64,000 bases of DNA from Klebsiella africana. Lineage in GTDB: Bacteria; Pseudomonadota; Gammaproteobacteria; Enterobacterales; Enterobacteriaceae. Location of the stretch: NCBI RefSeq assembly GCF_020526085.1, contig NZ_CP084874.1, positions 1-64,000 on the forward strand, read 5' to 3'. The notes beneath the pieces are model-generated. The model was not told the origin of the DNA and searched no databases. It worked only from the letters and a program-made list of their open reading frames with translations. Numbering within the stretch: the stretch's first letter is position 1; every line of letters starts with the position of its first letter. Shown one piece after another: positions 42,281 to 50,271 of this stretch. The translations under genes and the position numbers were made by a program.

Positions 42281-43393
42281 ATGTTGATGAAAACCACCGT
42301 CACTTCTTCCCCGTCGCTGGCGGGGACGTCCGGGATCACCCTGGACTCGCTGCGTGTTTCATATCACGGCAACGTGGTCTTAAAACCGCTGTCATTGACC
42401 ATTGAGCCCGGTGAGGTACTGGCGCTGATAGGCCCTTCCGGTTCCGGGAAAACCACGGTGCTACGGGCGATTGCCGGTTTTGTGCAACCGGCTGGCGGGC
42501 GGATCCTGATCGGCGATACAGACGTCACTCAACTGCCGCCGTATAAACGCGGGCTGGCGATGGTGGTGCAGAACTACGCGCTGTTTCCGCATATGAAGGT
42601 GGAAGATAACGTCGCTTTCGGCCTGCGGGCGCAAAAGCAGCCCAGGGGGCTTATCGCCGAGCGGGTGGCTGAAGCCTTAAAAATCGTCGGTATGGCGGAT
42701 TACGCCACCCGCTACCCGCATCAGCTTTCCGGTGGCCAGCAGCAGCGCGTCGCGATAGCCCGCGCGATTGCCGTGCGTCCTCGGGTATTGTTGCTTGATG
42801 AACCGCTGTCGGCGCTGGATGCGCAAATTCGTCATAACATGGTGGAAGAGATTGCCCGTCTGCATCGCGAACTGCCGGAACTGACCATTCTCTACGTCAC
42901 CCACGATCAGACCGAAGCGCTGACCCTGGCGGACAAAATCGGCATCATGAAAGACGGGTCGCTGATTGCCCACGGTGAAACGCACGAGCTGTACCACTAT
43001 CCGCCGAACCGCTTTAGCGCCGAATTCCTTGGCCGCGCCAATATCCTGCAGGCGACGGCGCTGAAAGACAGCCCCGAGCCGGGGCTGGTTAGCGTGAGCT
43101 GCGGCGGCGGGCTGATTAACGCCTTCAGCCGGGGCGGCCTGCATGGCAACAACAAGCTGTTATGCATTCGCCCGCAGCACATGAGCCTGGCGCCGCGATC
43201 GGCAACCAGTAATCGCCTCAACGCTACCCTGACCTCGGTACACTGGCAGGGCGATCTGACGCATCTGCTGTGCGACGTCGCGGGCGAAGCGGTGCGGATC
43301 GTCATGACCCACGTCAACCCACTGCCGCGCGCGGGGGACAAGCTGGCGCTCTACTTCGAACCTGGCGATGCGGTTCTGATCGAGGTGCAATGA
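42281..43393 (+). CDS. phnT: 2-aminoethylphosphonate ABC transporter ATPase PhnT
   Basis: PhnT energises phosphonate import. The 370-residue ABC protein has Walker A GPSGSGKTT (Lys57), signature LSGGQQQR, Walker B RVLLLDEPLSALD and switch His in YVTHDQTEA. A C-terminal TOBE-like regulatory domain follows (about 285-370). It starts five bases after phnS, and its stop overlaps the phnU start (ATGA at 43390), so the importer genes are coupled. Confidence 0.95.
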   Translation: MLMKTTVTSSPSLAGTSGITLDSLRVSYHGNVVLKPLSLTIEPGEVLALIGPSGSGKTTVLRAIAGFVQPAGGRILIGDTDVTQLPPYKRGLAMVVQNYALFPHMKVEDNVAFGLRAQKQPRGLIAERVAEALKIVGMADYATRYPHQLSGGQQQRVAIARAIAVRPRVLLLDEPLSALDAQIRHNMVEEIARLHRELPELTILYVTHDQTEALTLADKIGIMKDGSLIAHGETHELYHYPPNRFSAEFLGRANILQATALKDSPEPGLVSVSCGGGLINAFSRGGLHGNNKLLCIRPQHMSLAPRSATSNRLNATLTSVHWQGDLTHLLCDVAGEAVRIVMTHVNPLPRAGDKLALYFEPGDAVLIEVQ

Positions 43394-44253
43394 TGGCGCA
43401 AACCCTCACGCTTGCGCGTCCGGCGCGAAACTTACGGCCTTACCTGTGGCTGGTATTGCCGCTGCTGGTGCTGGCGACGCTGTTTTTCTATCCGCTACTG
43501 CTAATCGCCGAACAGGCACTACGCGACGCCGACGGCAACCTGAGCCTCGAGACCTTCTGGCAGGTGATTGACTCAAAACGCTTTATTGGCGCGCTGCTCA
43601 ATACCTTACAGATTGCAGTGTTCGCTACCCTTGGCTGCCTGGTGCTCGGCAGCGTCCTGGCGCTGATTCTGGTGTTTATTCCGTTCCCCGGCAGCCAACT
43701 GGTGGGCCGGTTCATTGATACTTTTATTGCGCTGCCGACCTTCCTGATTACTCTCGCGTTCACCTTTATTTACGGCTCGGCGGGGCTGCTCAACGGCGCC
43801 CTGATGGCGCTGTTTGCTTTTGAACTGCCGCCGGTAGACTTTCTCTATTCAATAAACGGCGTGATTCTGGCGGAGATTACCGTCTTTACGCCGCTGGTGA
43901 TGCGCCCGTTGATGGCGGGATTGCGGCAGATAGATAAGAGCCAGCTGGAAGCGGCGAGTATTCTCGGCGCTCACCCGTTACGGGTGATTACCCAGGTTAT
44001 CTTCCCGGCGGCGCTCCCGGCGCTGATGGCGGGCGGCAGCCTGTGCCTGCTATTGACCACTAACGAGTTCGGGATCGTGCTGTTTATTGGCGCCAAAGGG
44101 GTTAATACCCTGCCGATGATGGTCTACAGCAAGGCGATTCTGGAGTCGGATTACAGCGTGGCCTGCATGATTGCGCTGATGAATATTCTGCTGTCGCTGG
44201 GGCTGTTTATGCTCTATCGGCTGGCTGCGGCGCGCACTGGCGTAAGGAGTTAA
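43390..44253 (+). CDS. phnU: 2-aminoethylphosphonate ABC permease PhnU
   Basis: PhnU is one of two inner-membrane permease subunits of the importer. The 287-residue protein has about six helices and the permease EAA-type loop (MRPLMAGLRQIDKSQLEAASILGAHPLRV, split around residue 190) that contacts the ATPase. The start overlaps the phnT stop; the adjacent ATG at 43393 is an equal alternative. A longer frame from 43270 runs inside phnT and is not real. Confidence 0.94.
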   Translation: MMAQTLTLARPARNLRPYLWLVLPLLVLATLFFYPLLLIAEQALRDADGNLSLETFWQVIDSKRFIGALLNTLQIAVFATLGCLVLGSVLALILVFIPFPGSQLVGRFIDTFIALPTFLITLAFTFIYGSAGLLNGALMALFAFELPPVDFLYSINGVILAEITVFTPLVMRPLMAGLRQIDKSQLEAASILGAHPLRVITQVIFPAALPALMAGGSLCLLLTTNEFGIVLFIGAKGVNTLPMMVYSKAILESDYSVACMIALMNILLSLGLFMLYRLAAARTGVRS

Positions 44254-44255
44254 CG

Positions 44256-45053
44256 ATGTTGATTTGGTCGCGTAAAGGCCGCGCGGCGGCGGGCGCGCTG
44301 GCGGTCACGCTCTTTGCCGGCGTTTTCCTGCTGCCGCTGGCGGTGATTTTACTCTCCAGCCTGAGTAAACAATGGAATGGCCTGTTGCCCACCGGCTTTA
44401 CCTTTGCCCACTTTGTTAACGCCTTTCGCGGCGCGGCGTGGGATTCGCTGTTTTCGAGCCTGATGGTGGGCTTCTGCGCCAGCCTGCTGGCGCTGCTGTG
44501 CGGGATGTGGGCGGCGCTGGCGCTGCGCCAGTATGGCGCGACGCTACAGAAATATCTTGGCCTGGCGTTTTATCTGCCCAGCGCCATCCCCTCGGTATCC
44601 GTCGGGCTGGGCATTCTGGTGGCCTTCAGCCAGGGGCCGCTGCAGATGAACGGCACCTTCTTTATCGTCCTGGCGGCGCACTTCGTGCTGATCTCCGCCT
44701 TTACCTTCAGCAACGTAACGACCGGGCTGGCGCGGATTTCCGCTGATATTGAAAACGTCGCCTCCAGCCTGGGCGCTTCACCGTGGTATCGCTTGCGTCA
44801 TGTGACGCTGCCGCTGATGACGCCGTGGATGATCTCGGCGCTGGCGCTGAGCCTGTCGTTGTCGATGGGAGAGTTAGGGGCGACGGTGATGATCTATCCG
44901 CCGGGCTGGACGACGCTGCCGGTGACCATTTTCAGCCTCACCGATCGCGGCAATATCGCCGATGGCTCGGCGCTGACCATTGTGCTGGTGGGCGTCACGC
45001 TGCTGTTGATGATGAAGCTTGAGCGTATCGCCCGCCGATTAAGCCAGAGATAA
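44256..45053 (+). CDS. phnV: 2-aminoethylphosphonate ABC permease PhnV
   Basis: PhnV is the second permease subunit, 265 residues with about six helices. The EAA-type loop reads ISADIENVASSLGASPWYRLRHVTLPLM. It starts three bases after phnU behind AAGGAG and completes the operon phnSTUV. REP repeats follow, with no clear terminator. Confidence 0.94.
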   Translation: MLIWSRKGRAAAGALAVTLFAGVFLLPLAVILLSSLSKQWNGLLPTGFTFAHFVNAFRGAAWDSLFSSLMVGFCASLLALLCGMWAALALRQYGATLQKYLGLAFYLPSAIPSVSVGLGILVAFSQGPLQMNGTFFIVLAAHFVLISAFTFSNVTTGLARISADIENVASSLGASPWYRLRHVTLPLMTPWMISALALSLSLSMGELGATVMIYPPGWTTLPVTIFSLTDRGNIADGSALTIVLVGVTLLLMMKLERIARRLSQR

Positions 45054-45141
45054 AGAATTGATGACGCCACCAGGGCACGGGTCTGACTGCCCGGCGGTGC
45101 TGCGCTTGCCGGTCCTGGGGTGGAGCCCGCAGGAAGGAACA

Positions 45142-45227
45142 TAGGCCGGATAAGGCATATATGCCGCCATCCGGCATAAATGGAGCGCACCAGTCGTAGC
45201 CCGGCTAAGCGTAGCGCCAGCCGGGAA
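45142..45227. repeat. REP elements between phnV and the porin gene
   Basis: One unit is GGCCGGATAAGGCATATATG...CCGCCATCCGGC (45142-45174) and another GTAGCCCGGCTAAGCGTAGC...CCAGCCGGG (45195-45226). They sit between convergent genes. Confidence 0.8.
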
Positions 45228-45251
45228 CGCTCTTTCAACAACGCTATCGCA

Positions 45252-46631
45252 TCAGAACCACGCCTCAAACATCCCGCCGACGTTCAGCGAATCCAGCTGC
45301 TGGTCCTGGGTGCCGTTCACCTTCGCGGTGTGCTCGTTGTCCACCTGGCCGCCGGTCACGTAGAAGCGCAGCATCGGGCGGAACTCCGGCCCCATGCCGA
45401 TGGCGATGTTCTGCGACAGCGTCAGCTTCCAGCCGTGGTTATCCCCGCCCTGGTCGTAATCCACGCGCTGGTAGCCCGCTTCCAGCCAGGTGGAGTGCAC
45501 ATCGTTCCAGAAGTACATCGGCCGGACGATGGCACCGTAGTTTTTACGGTTGTCGGTGTTGTCCTTGCCGTTGTCGTAGTCGTGGAAGGCCAGCAGGTAT
45601 TCGATCTGCGCCTGCTGGGTGAACTTATGGCTGCCCTCGAAGCTGGCGTAGACCGTGGTCAGGTCGTCGGTTTTGTTATAGACGCTGTTATCCGAGTTGT
45701 CGGAGTAGCGCAGGATCACCTTGTTCACCCCGCTGTCGTTGGTGTGGCTTAGCACCAGGCCGCCCTGCCAGGCTTCGAGACGCGCGTCGCTGTCCACCGC
45801 CTTCGAGTCAAAGCCGTAGTTGGCGTACACCTCGACGTCGATCGGCCCGGCCTTGATGTTGTGGGTTTTGGTGGTCAGCGCGTAGTGGCCGTTGTCGCCG
45901 GTGTCGGAGCTGCCGGTACAGGTGATGCGCGACGGGTTGGTCTCGTCGGCCATCACTTCCGGGCTACAGGATTTCACCTGCGACACCGCCGCCACGTCGA
46001 ACTGCACGCCGCCGATATCAAAGTTCTTCACCCCGGCGCCCTGGCCGTCGTGGTTCATCCAGAAGTAGTCGTTGATCCCCTGTTGCGGACGCTGGTGGAA
46101 GTCGCGGCCGGCCCAGATATAGGCGTTGGGGTTGGATTCCAGCACGTTGGTGACGCCGACGTAGGCTTTCTTCAGGTTAACTTCATCGCTCCAGTGGTCG
46201 AACATCACGTTGAGATCCCAGATAGCCCCCTGCGCGCTTTTGAAGGCCTTGCTGATCTGGAATTCGCCGCCGTTGCTTTCGTTGCCGAGACGGCCGATCG
46301 CCGAGGCGCCGTTATAGGAGCCGTCGACGCCGACATATTTCTGGTCGCCGGTCTGGAAGTGGGCGCCATAGCGGGCGTAGCCGCTGAACTTGAGGCCAAA
46401 CGGAATGGCCATATCCGGCGAGGCGGCGGTGGTCTGCGGGTTGGTGATCACGTCGACCTTTTTGTCGGCTGCGGCGTCGATTTTCGCCTGGCGGTCGGCC
46501 AGCGCTTTATCAACGGCTTTGGCGACGATGGCGTCGATCTGTTCCTGCGTAAATTCTTGCGCCATGACAGAAATTGGGCACAGCGCGGCGACAACCGCCA
46601 TGGCTAAAGGCAGTTTTTTTACAGTATTCAT
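45252..46631 (-). CDS. LamB-type carbohydrate porin
   Basis: A 459-residue maltoporin-family outer-membrane porin. It has a signal peptide (1-24, ending in VMA) and an Ala/Lys/Asp-rich N-terminal coiled-coil segment (about 25-60), like ScrY and BglH. The 18-strand sugar-porin barrel follows (AIPFGLKFSGYARYGAHF to a terminal Phe in FEAWF). The pair of Cys in KSCSPEVMADETNPSRITC fits the constriction-loop region. It lies downstream of a cellobiose-type PTS on the same strand, so it probably admits the same oligosaccharide. The substrate is unknown. Confidence 0.9.
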   Translation of the reverse strand: MNTVKKLPLAMAVVAALCPISVMAQEFTQEQIDAIVAKAVDKALADRQAKIDAAADKKVDVITNPQTTAASPDMAIPFGLKFSGYARYGAHFQTGDQKYVGVDGSYNGASAIGRLGNESNGGEFQISKAFKSAQGAIWDLNVMFDHWSDEVNLKKAYVGVTNVLESNPNAYIWAGRDFHQRPQQGINDYFWMNHDGQGAGVKNFDIGGVQFDVAAVSQVKSCSPEVMADETNPSRITCTGSSDTGDNGHYALTTKTHNIKAGPIDVEVYANYGFDSKAVDSDARLEAWQGGLVLSHTNDSGVNKVILRYSDNSDNSVYNKTDDLTTVYASFEGSHKFTQQAQIEYLLAFHDYDNGKDNTDNRKNYGAIVRPMYFWNDVHSTWLEAGYQRVDYDQGGDNHGWKLTLSQNIAIGMGPEFRPMLRFYVTGGQVDNEHTAKVNGTQDQQLDSLNVGGMFEAWF

Positions 46632-46728
46632 GGTTATCTCGCTTTAATAATTAATATATTTCAGATAATAACCATCCCATTCTGGCTAAAATAAATAACC
46701 AAAATAAGCTGATTTGTTTTTTAGGGTA

Positions 46729-46758
46729 CAGCGACGCCGGAGAATAATATTCTCGCTG
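46729..46758 (-). repeat. Stem-loop between the EIIA and porin genes
   Basis: GAGAAT-aat-ATTCTC (46740-46754), extended by CAGCG/CGCTG across a small bulge, lies 20 bp after the EIIA stop. It may stabilise the upstream mRNA or weaken read-through to the porin. Confidence 0.55.
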
Positions 46759-46775
46759 ACGTTATTCCATATTAA

Positions 46776-47078
46776 TTAACGCTGGTACAGATGGATTAAT
46801 TCCTCTGAGAATTCACGGGCCAGCAGCGAATTCATCAGATGATCCTGGGCATGTACCATAATCAGCGTCATGGGTTGACGCGCTTCACCGGCATCCTGCC
46901 CGATGAGCTGGGTTTGCATCTGATGCGCCCGGCGGGCGTAGCCGTCGGCCTCGTTTAAGAGTAAGCGCGCTTCGTCGATATTTCCGGTTCGGGCCGCATG
47001 CAGCGCTTCAAAACATAATGAGCGTGACTGTCCCGCATTAACGATAATTTCCATTACCGCATCTTCTAATTCAATCAT
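46776..47078 (-). CDS. PTS lactose/cellobiose-type EIIA
   Basis: A 100-residue EIIA of the lactose/cellobiose (chitobiose) PTS family, which passes phosphate from HPr to EIIB. The helical bundle (MEIIVNAGQSRSLCFEALHAAR) ends with VHAQDHLMNSLLAREF, in which His76 is the likely phosphorylation site. It lies downstream of the EIIC gene, separated by a 97-bp spacer with two hairpins, so expression may be uneven. The sugar is unknown. Confidence 0.92.
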   Translation of the reverse strand: MIELEDAVMEIIVNAGQSRSLCFEALHAARTGNIDEARLLLNEADGYARRAHQMQTQLIGQDAGEARQPMTLIMVHAQDHLMNSLLAREFSEELIHLYQR

Positions 47079-47104
47079 GTGTATTCCTGAGGTATTTATT
47101 ATTT

Positions 47105-47172
47105 AATAATGCAGGGAAAGTCCATTTTCTGCATTATTACGCTGTCATCTTATTATCTCTCCGGAAGGAGAG
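47105..47172 (-). repeat. Two hairpins between EIIC and EIIA genes
   Basis: AATAATGCAG (47105-47114) pairs perfectly with CTGCATTATT (47129-47138), and CTCTCC-ggaa-GGAGAG spans 47157-47172. They probably set mRNA processing or relative levels of the PTS parts. Confidence 0.7.
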
Positions 47173-47175
47173 GGA

Positions 47176-48498
47176 TTAGCTAACGGTTTCTGCTACCGGA
47201 ACGCTATTTTTGGCTTTCTCAACTTCGGTTTTCATTAAGGAACGTTCATAGGCGCGCAGGAACGGCAGGTAAATGACCGCCGACATCACCATGCAGATAA
47301 CGCACATCACCACCGGACTCAGGGTCCAGTTAGCCGCCCACGAGGCGCCAATCGGGGCCGGCGTGGTCCACGGCGTCAGCGACACTACCTGGCTCAGCCA
47401 GCCAAGACGGGTTGCGCCGTAAGCCAGCACCGCGTTGACCATCGGTACGCAGACGAAGGGGATAAACATCATCGGGTTCATGATGATCGGCGCCCCGAAC
47501 AGGATCGGCTCGTTGATATTAAAGAAGCTCGGCACGATGCCCATCTTGCCGATGGTCCGCAGATGGGTAGCCCGACTACGCAGCAGCAGGAAAGCCAGCG
47601 GCAGGGTCGAACCGACGCCGCCAATCAGCAGATAGTGATCCCAGAAGCCCTGCAGATAGACGTGCGGCAGTACCGTACCCGCCGCCAGCGCCGCCTGGTT
47701 TGCCGACAGGTTGGCCATCCAGAACGGGTTCATAATGCCGGTGACAATCAGCGAGCCGTGGATCCCGGCGAACCAGAAAATCTGGCACATCAGAATGGAG
47801 AGCAAAATCGCCGGCAGCGAGTCGGAGGCGGAAACCAGCGGCTCCAGCAGATGCATGATCGCCTGCGGCAGGATCATCCCGGTCTGCGCTTCGATAAACA
47901 GGTTCAGCGGATGCAGAGTGGCGATAACCACCAGCACCGGGATCAGGATTTCAAACGAACGGGCAACGCCGGTCGGCACCTCTTTCGGCAGGCGAATAGT
48001 AATGTTGTTTTGCTTCAGCCACGCGTAGACGCGGGTGGAGTAAATGGCGGTGATCAGGGCGGTGAAAATGCCCTGGCCGGACAGATACTGAGTGGAAATT
48101 TTGCCATCGGCATAGGGCGCGGCGACCAGCAGGAAGGCCATAAACGCCAGCAGACCGGACATCACCGGATCGAGCTGAAACTGACGACCGAGGCTGGCGC
48201 CAATGCCGACCGAGATAAAGAACGTCATCACGCCCATGCTGAGGTTAAACGGCAGCATCAGCTGTTCGCGGTAATGCTGGGAGAAATCGAGCCAGCCGCG
48301 GGCAAAGCCGTTGGTGGTATCGGGGGAAAACGGCGGAAAGATAAATACCAGCATGAAAGAGCCGATGATCATAAACGGCAAGGCGGCAGTAAAGCCATCG
48401 CGGATCGCGATAACGTATTTCTGCTGCCCAAGGCGTCCTGCCAGCGGAGTAATAGATTGCTCGATCACGGCAATCATGGACTGATACAGAGAACTCAT
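47176..48498 (-). CDS. PTS lactose/cellobiose-type EIIC permease
   Basis: A 440-residue EIIC of the CelB/ChbC family with about ten membrane helices. Family motifs include FAGIHGSLIVTGIMNPFW, GGVGSTLPLAFLLL and FNINEPILFGAPIIMNPMMFIPF. It transports and, with separate EIIB and EIIA proteins, phosphorylates a beta-glucoside-like or related oligosaccharide. No phospho-glycosidase lies in the cluster. Order on this strand is EIIB, EIIC, EIIA, porin, with LacI divergent. Confidence 0.93.
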   Translation of the reverse strand: MSSLYQSMIAVIEQSITPLAGRLGQQKYVIAIRDGFTAALPFMIIGSFMLVFIFPPFSPDTTNGFARGWLDFSQHYREQLMLPFNLSMGVMTFFISVGIGASLGRQFQLDPVMSGLLAFMAFLLVAAPYADGKISTQYLSGQGIFTALITAIYSTRVYAWLKQNNITIRLPKEVPTGVARSFEILIPVLVVIATLHPLNLFIEAQTGMILPQAIMHLLEPLVSASDSLPAILLSILMCQIFWFAGIHGSLIVTGIMNPFWMANLSANQAALAAGTVLPHVYLQGFWDHYLLIGGVGSTLPLAFLLLRSRATHLRTIGKMGIVPSFFNINEPILFGAPIIMNPMMFIPFVCVPMVNAVLAYGATRLGWLSQVVSLTPWTTPAPIGASWAANWTLSPVVMCVICMVMSAVIYLPFLRAYERSLMKTEVEKAKNSVPVAETVS

Positions 48499-48509
48499 TT
48501 CAACACCTC

Positions 48510-48824
48510 TCAGTGCGCCGCTGGGATCAGCGACAGAGCATAATTCAGGACGTTGTCTCCCCGCTGCATACCGTAGTCCATCGTATCGATGGGCTGAACG
48601 GGAATGTTCAGGGAAGCCGCTTTCTCAGACAGGGTTTTCAACATGTATTTCACCTGGGGGCCAAGCAACACCACCTGATACTGCGGAAACTGCATGTCAA
48701 ATTCGGAAACACCATAGGCATCAATCTGCACCGGCAGGTCACGTTCCTTCGCCGCCTCCACCATCTTTCTGACTAGCAGACTGGTGGACATCCCGGCAGA
48801 GCAGCACAGCATAATCTTGTACAT
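48510..48824 (-). CDS. PTS lactose/cellobiose-type EIIB
   Basis: A 104-residue EIIB of the cellobiose class. The phosphocysteine is Cys8 in LCCSAGMSTSLLV; a second Cys7 precedes it. The rest (GVSEFDMQFPQYQVVLLGPQVKYML) matches the ChbB fold. It is the first gene of the PTS operon, 11 bp before EIIC, and its promoter faces the divergent LacI gene across a spacer that carries two palindromic operators. Confidence 0.93.
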   Translation of the reverse strand: MYKIMLCCSAGMSTSLLVRKMVEAAKERDLPVQIDAYGVSEFDMQFPQYQVVLLGPQVKYMLKTLSEKAASLNIPVQPIDTMDYGMQRGDNVLNYALSLIPAAH

Positions 48825-48879
48825 CGACGACCATCCTCAAAATGTAAAAAGTTATTGCGTGGGTGATTTGATATCAGAC

Positions 48880-48893
48880 GGAAACCGGTTTCC
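48880..48893. promoter_or_regulatory. LacI-type operator O1
   Basis: GGAAACCGGTTTCC is a perfect 14-bp palindrome with the central CCGG typical of LacI/GalR-family operators (compare AscG-type TGAAACCGGTTTCA). It lies 56 bp before the EIIB start. Confidence 0.85.
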
Positions 48894-49003
48894 ATTCATA
48901 AAAAGCAGAACTGTGATAGTGGTCAAGATCTCCTGCTTATGGGGCGGATTTATTGGATTTCGCTCACATTATTCTGTCGATTTGGCGATGTTTTGCGCTG
49001 AAA

Positions 49004-49020
49004 TGGAAAATCGGTTTCCA
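49004..49020. promoter_or_regulatory. LacI-type operator O2
   Basis: TGGAAA-ATCGG-TTTCCA repeats the O1 arms about 125 bp away, near the regulator's own start. Paired sites would allow looping and autoregulation. Confidence 0.75.
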
Positions 49021-49117
49021 AACAAATGGCGAAATGGATATACTGCGCTGGTCATAATTGAAGCGATTCAGGTTTACAGGATTTTGGCGGGACGCGGCGC
49101 CCGCGCAGGGGAAAATG

Positions 49118-50059
49118 ATGTCGACAATCAATGATGTTTCACGACTTGCCGGGGTTTCCAAAGCCACGGTGTCGCGAGTGTTGAGCGGCTCACGTGGCGT
49201 GAAGGAAGCCAGTCGTCAGGCGGTGCTGCAGGCAGCGGAAGCGCTCAATTACCGGCCAAACATGATAGCCCAGTCGTTGCTCAGCCAGTCCACCGGCTGC
49301 ATCGGCGTCATCTGCGCCCAGGACAACATCAATCAAACTACCAGCTATCTCTACGCCCTGGAAAAACAGCTCAGCCAGCACCAGAAACACCTGCTGCTGC
49401 GCTTCGCCAACACCAGCCACGGCGTGATGAACTCGCTGGAGGAGTTGACCTGCGGGCTGTGCGATAACGTGCTGATCATCGGCGCACGTTTCCCCCTGAA
49501 TATTAACCGCCCGGACGTGGTGCTGGTGGACTGCCTTGACAGCGAGGGCGACAACAGCATTCAGTACGATCATGCCTTTGCCGCTGAAACCGCGTGCCAC
49601 TATCTGATTAGCCAGGGGAGACGGCAGATTGCGCTGATTCATCCGCAGAGCAGCGGCTTTGCCGATCAGGTGCTGCTGGGCTACAAGCACGCGCTGGAAA
49701 AAAACTTTTTGCCGTTTAACCGCAATCTGGTGTTCCTGGATAACACTTCGCCGTCGGTGGCGGTGCAGGAGCTGGTCAATAACGCCACGACGCTGAACTT
49801 TAACGCGCTACTGGTGAGCGATGAGCTGCAGGCGCAGCGCGTGGTGCCGCAGCTGCAGGCGTTTAACCGCGCCGTTCCGCAAAATGTCATGGTGTTTAGC
49901 CTCGCCGGATCGTTACAGCTGCCCGGTATCCCGACTATCCCGGCGATTGAATATTCCATGGACGCGATGGCGTCGCGGATCGTCAACTGGCTGACCGAGA
50001 AAACGGACAACCCGGGCGGCAGCCCGCTGCGCGGCGATTTAATTATTCCGAAGCACTAA
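49118..50059 (+). CDS. LacI-family regulator of the PTS-porin locus
   Basis: A 313-residue LacI/GalR repressor. The N-terminal helix-turn-helix with hinge covers about 1-58 (TINDVSRLAGVSKATVSRVLSGSRGVKEASRQAV, NYRPNMIAQSL), followed by a periplasmic-binding-like sugar domain. ATG at 49118 is chosen for spacing to AGGGG; ATG 49115 directly before it is an alternative. It is divergent from the PTS genes and flanked by palindromic operators, so it most likely represses EIIB-EIIC-EIIA-porin until a sugar signal arrives. Confidence 0.92.
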   Translation: MSTINDVSRLAGVSKATVSRVLSGSRGVKEASRQAVLQAAEALNYRPNMIAQSLLSQSTGCIGVICAQDNINQTTSYLYALEKQLSQHQKHLLLRFANTSHGVMNSLEELTCGLCDNVLIIGARFPLNINRPDVVLVDCLDSEGDNSIQYDHAFAAETACHYLISQGRRQIALIHPQSSGFADQVLLGYKHALEKNFLPFNRNLVFLDNTSPSVAVQELVNNATTLNFNALLVSDELQAQRVVPQLQAFNRAVPQNVMVFSLAGSLQLPGIPTIPAIEYSMDAMASRIVNWLTEKTDNPGGSPLRGDLIIPKH

Positions 50060-50076
50060 ACACCACTCTTGCCCTG

Positions 50077-50107
50077 ACCCGCCGCCGTTGGCTGCGGGTT
50101 TTTTTGT
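50077..50107 (+). terminator. Intrinsic terminator after the LacI gene
   Basis: ACCCGC-cgccgttggct-GCGGGT followed by T7 ends the regulator transcript. Confidence 0.88.
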
Positions 50108-50136
50108 TGGCTGGTTTTTGTCGTATTCCTCACATT

Positions 50137-50152
50137 ATAAATAAAACTCATA
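50137..50152 (+). promoter_or_regulatory. Shared 16-bp motif before galT
   Basis: ATAAATAAAACTCATA recurs with one change upstream of galB (54179-54194). It is a candidate GalR site. A separate 7-bp inverted repeat GTACGAA (50205-50211)/TTCGTAC (50242-50248) lies closer to the galT start. Confidence 0.65.
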
Positions 50153-50271
50153 TCTGACGCCGGGTTTTCGAACCGGACAGCCTGCGTGACCTGCCTTAAG
50201 TTGAGTACGAAAGTTCCACTCAAAAAACACTAACCAGAACATTCGTACCGCCTGCTTGAGGAAGTCACCCT

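Noticed and set aside
48906..48925. CRP-like TGTGATAGTGGTCA in the PTS-LacI spacer
   Set aside because: Only one half-site fits TGTGA; the second half lacks TCACA.
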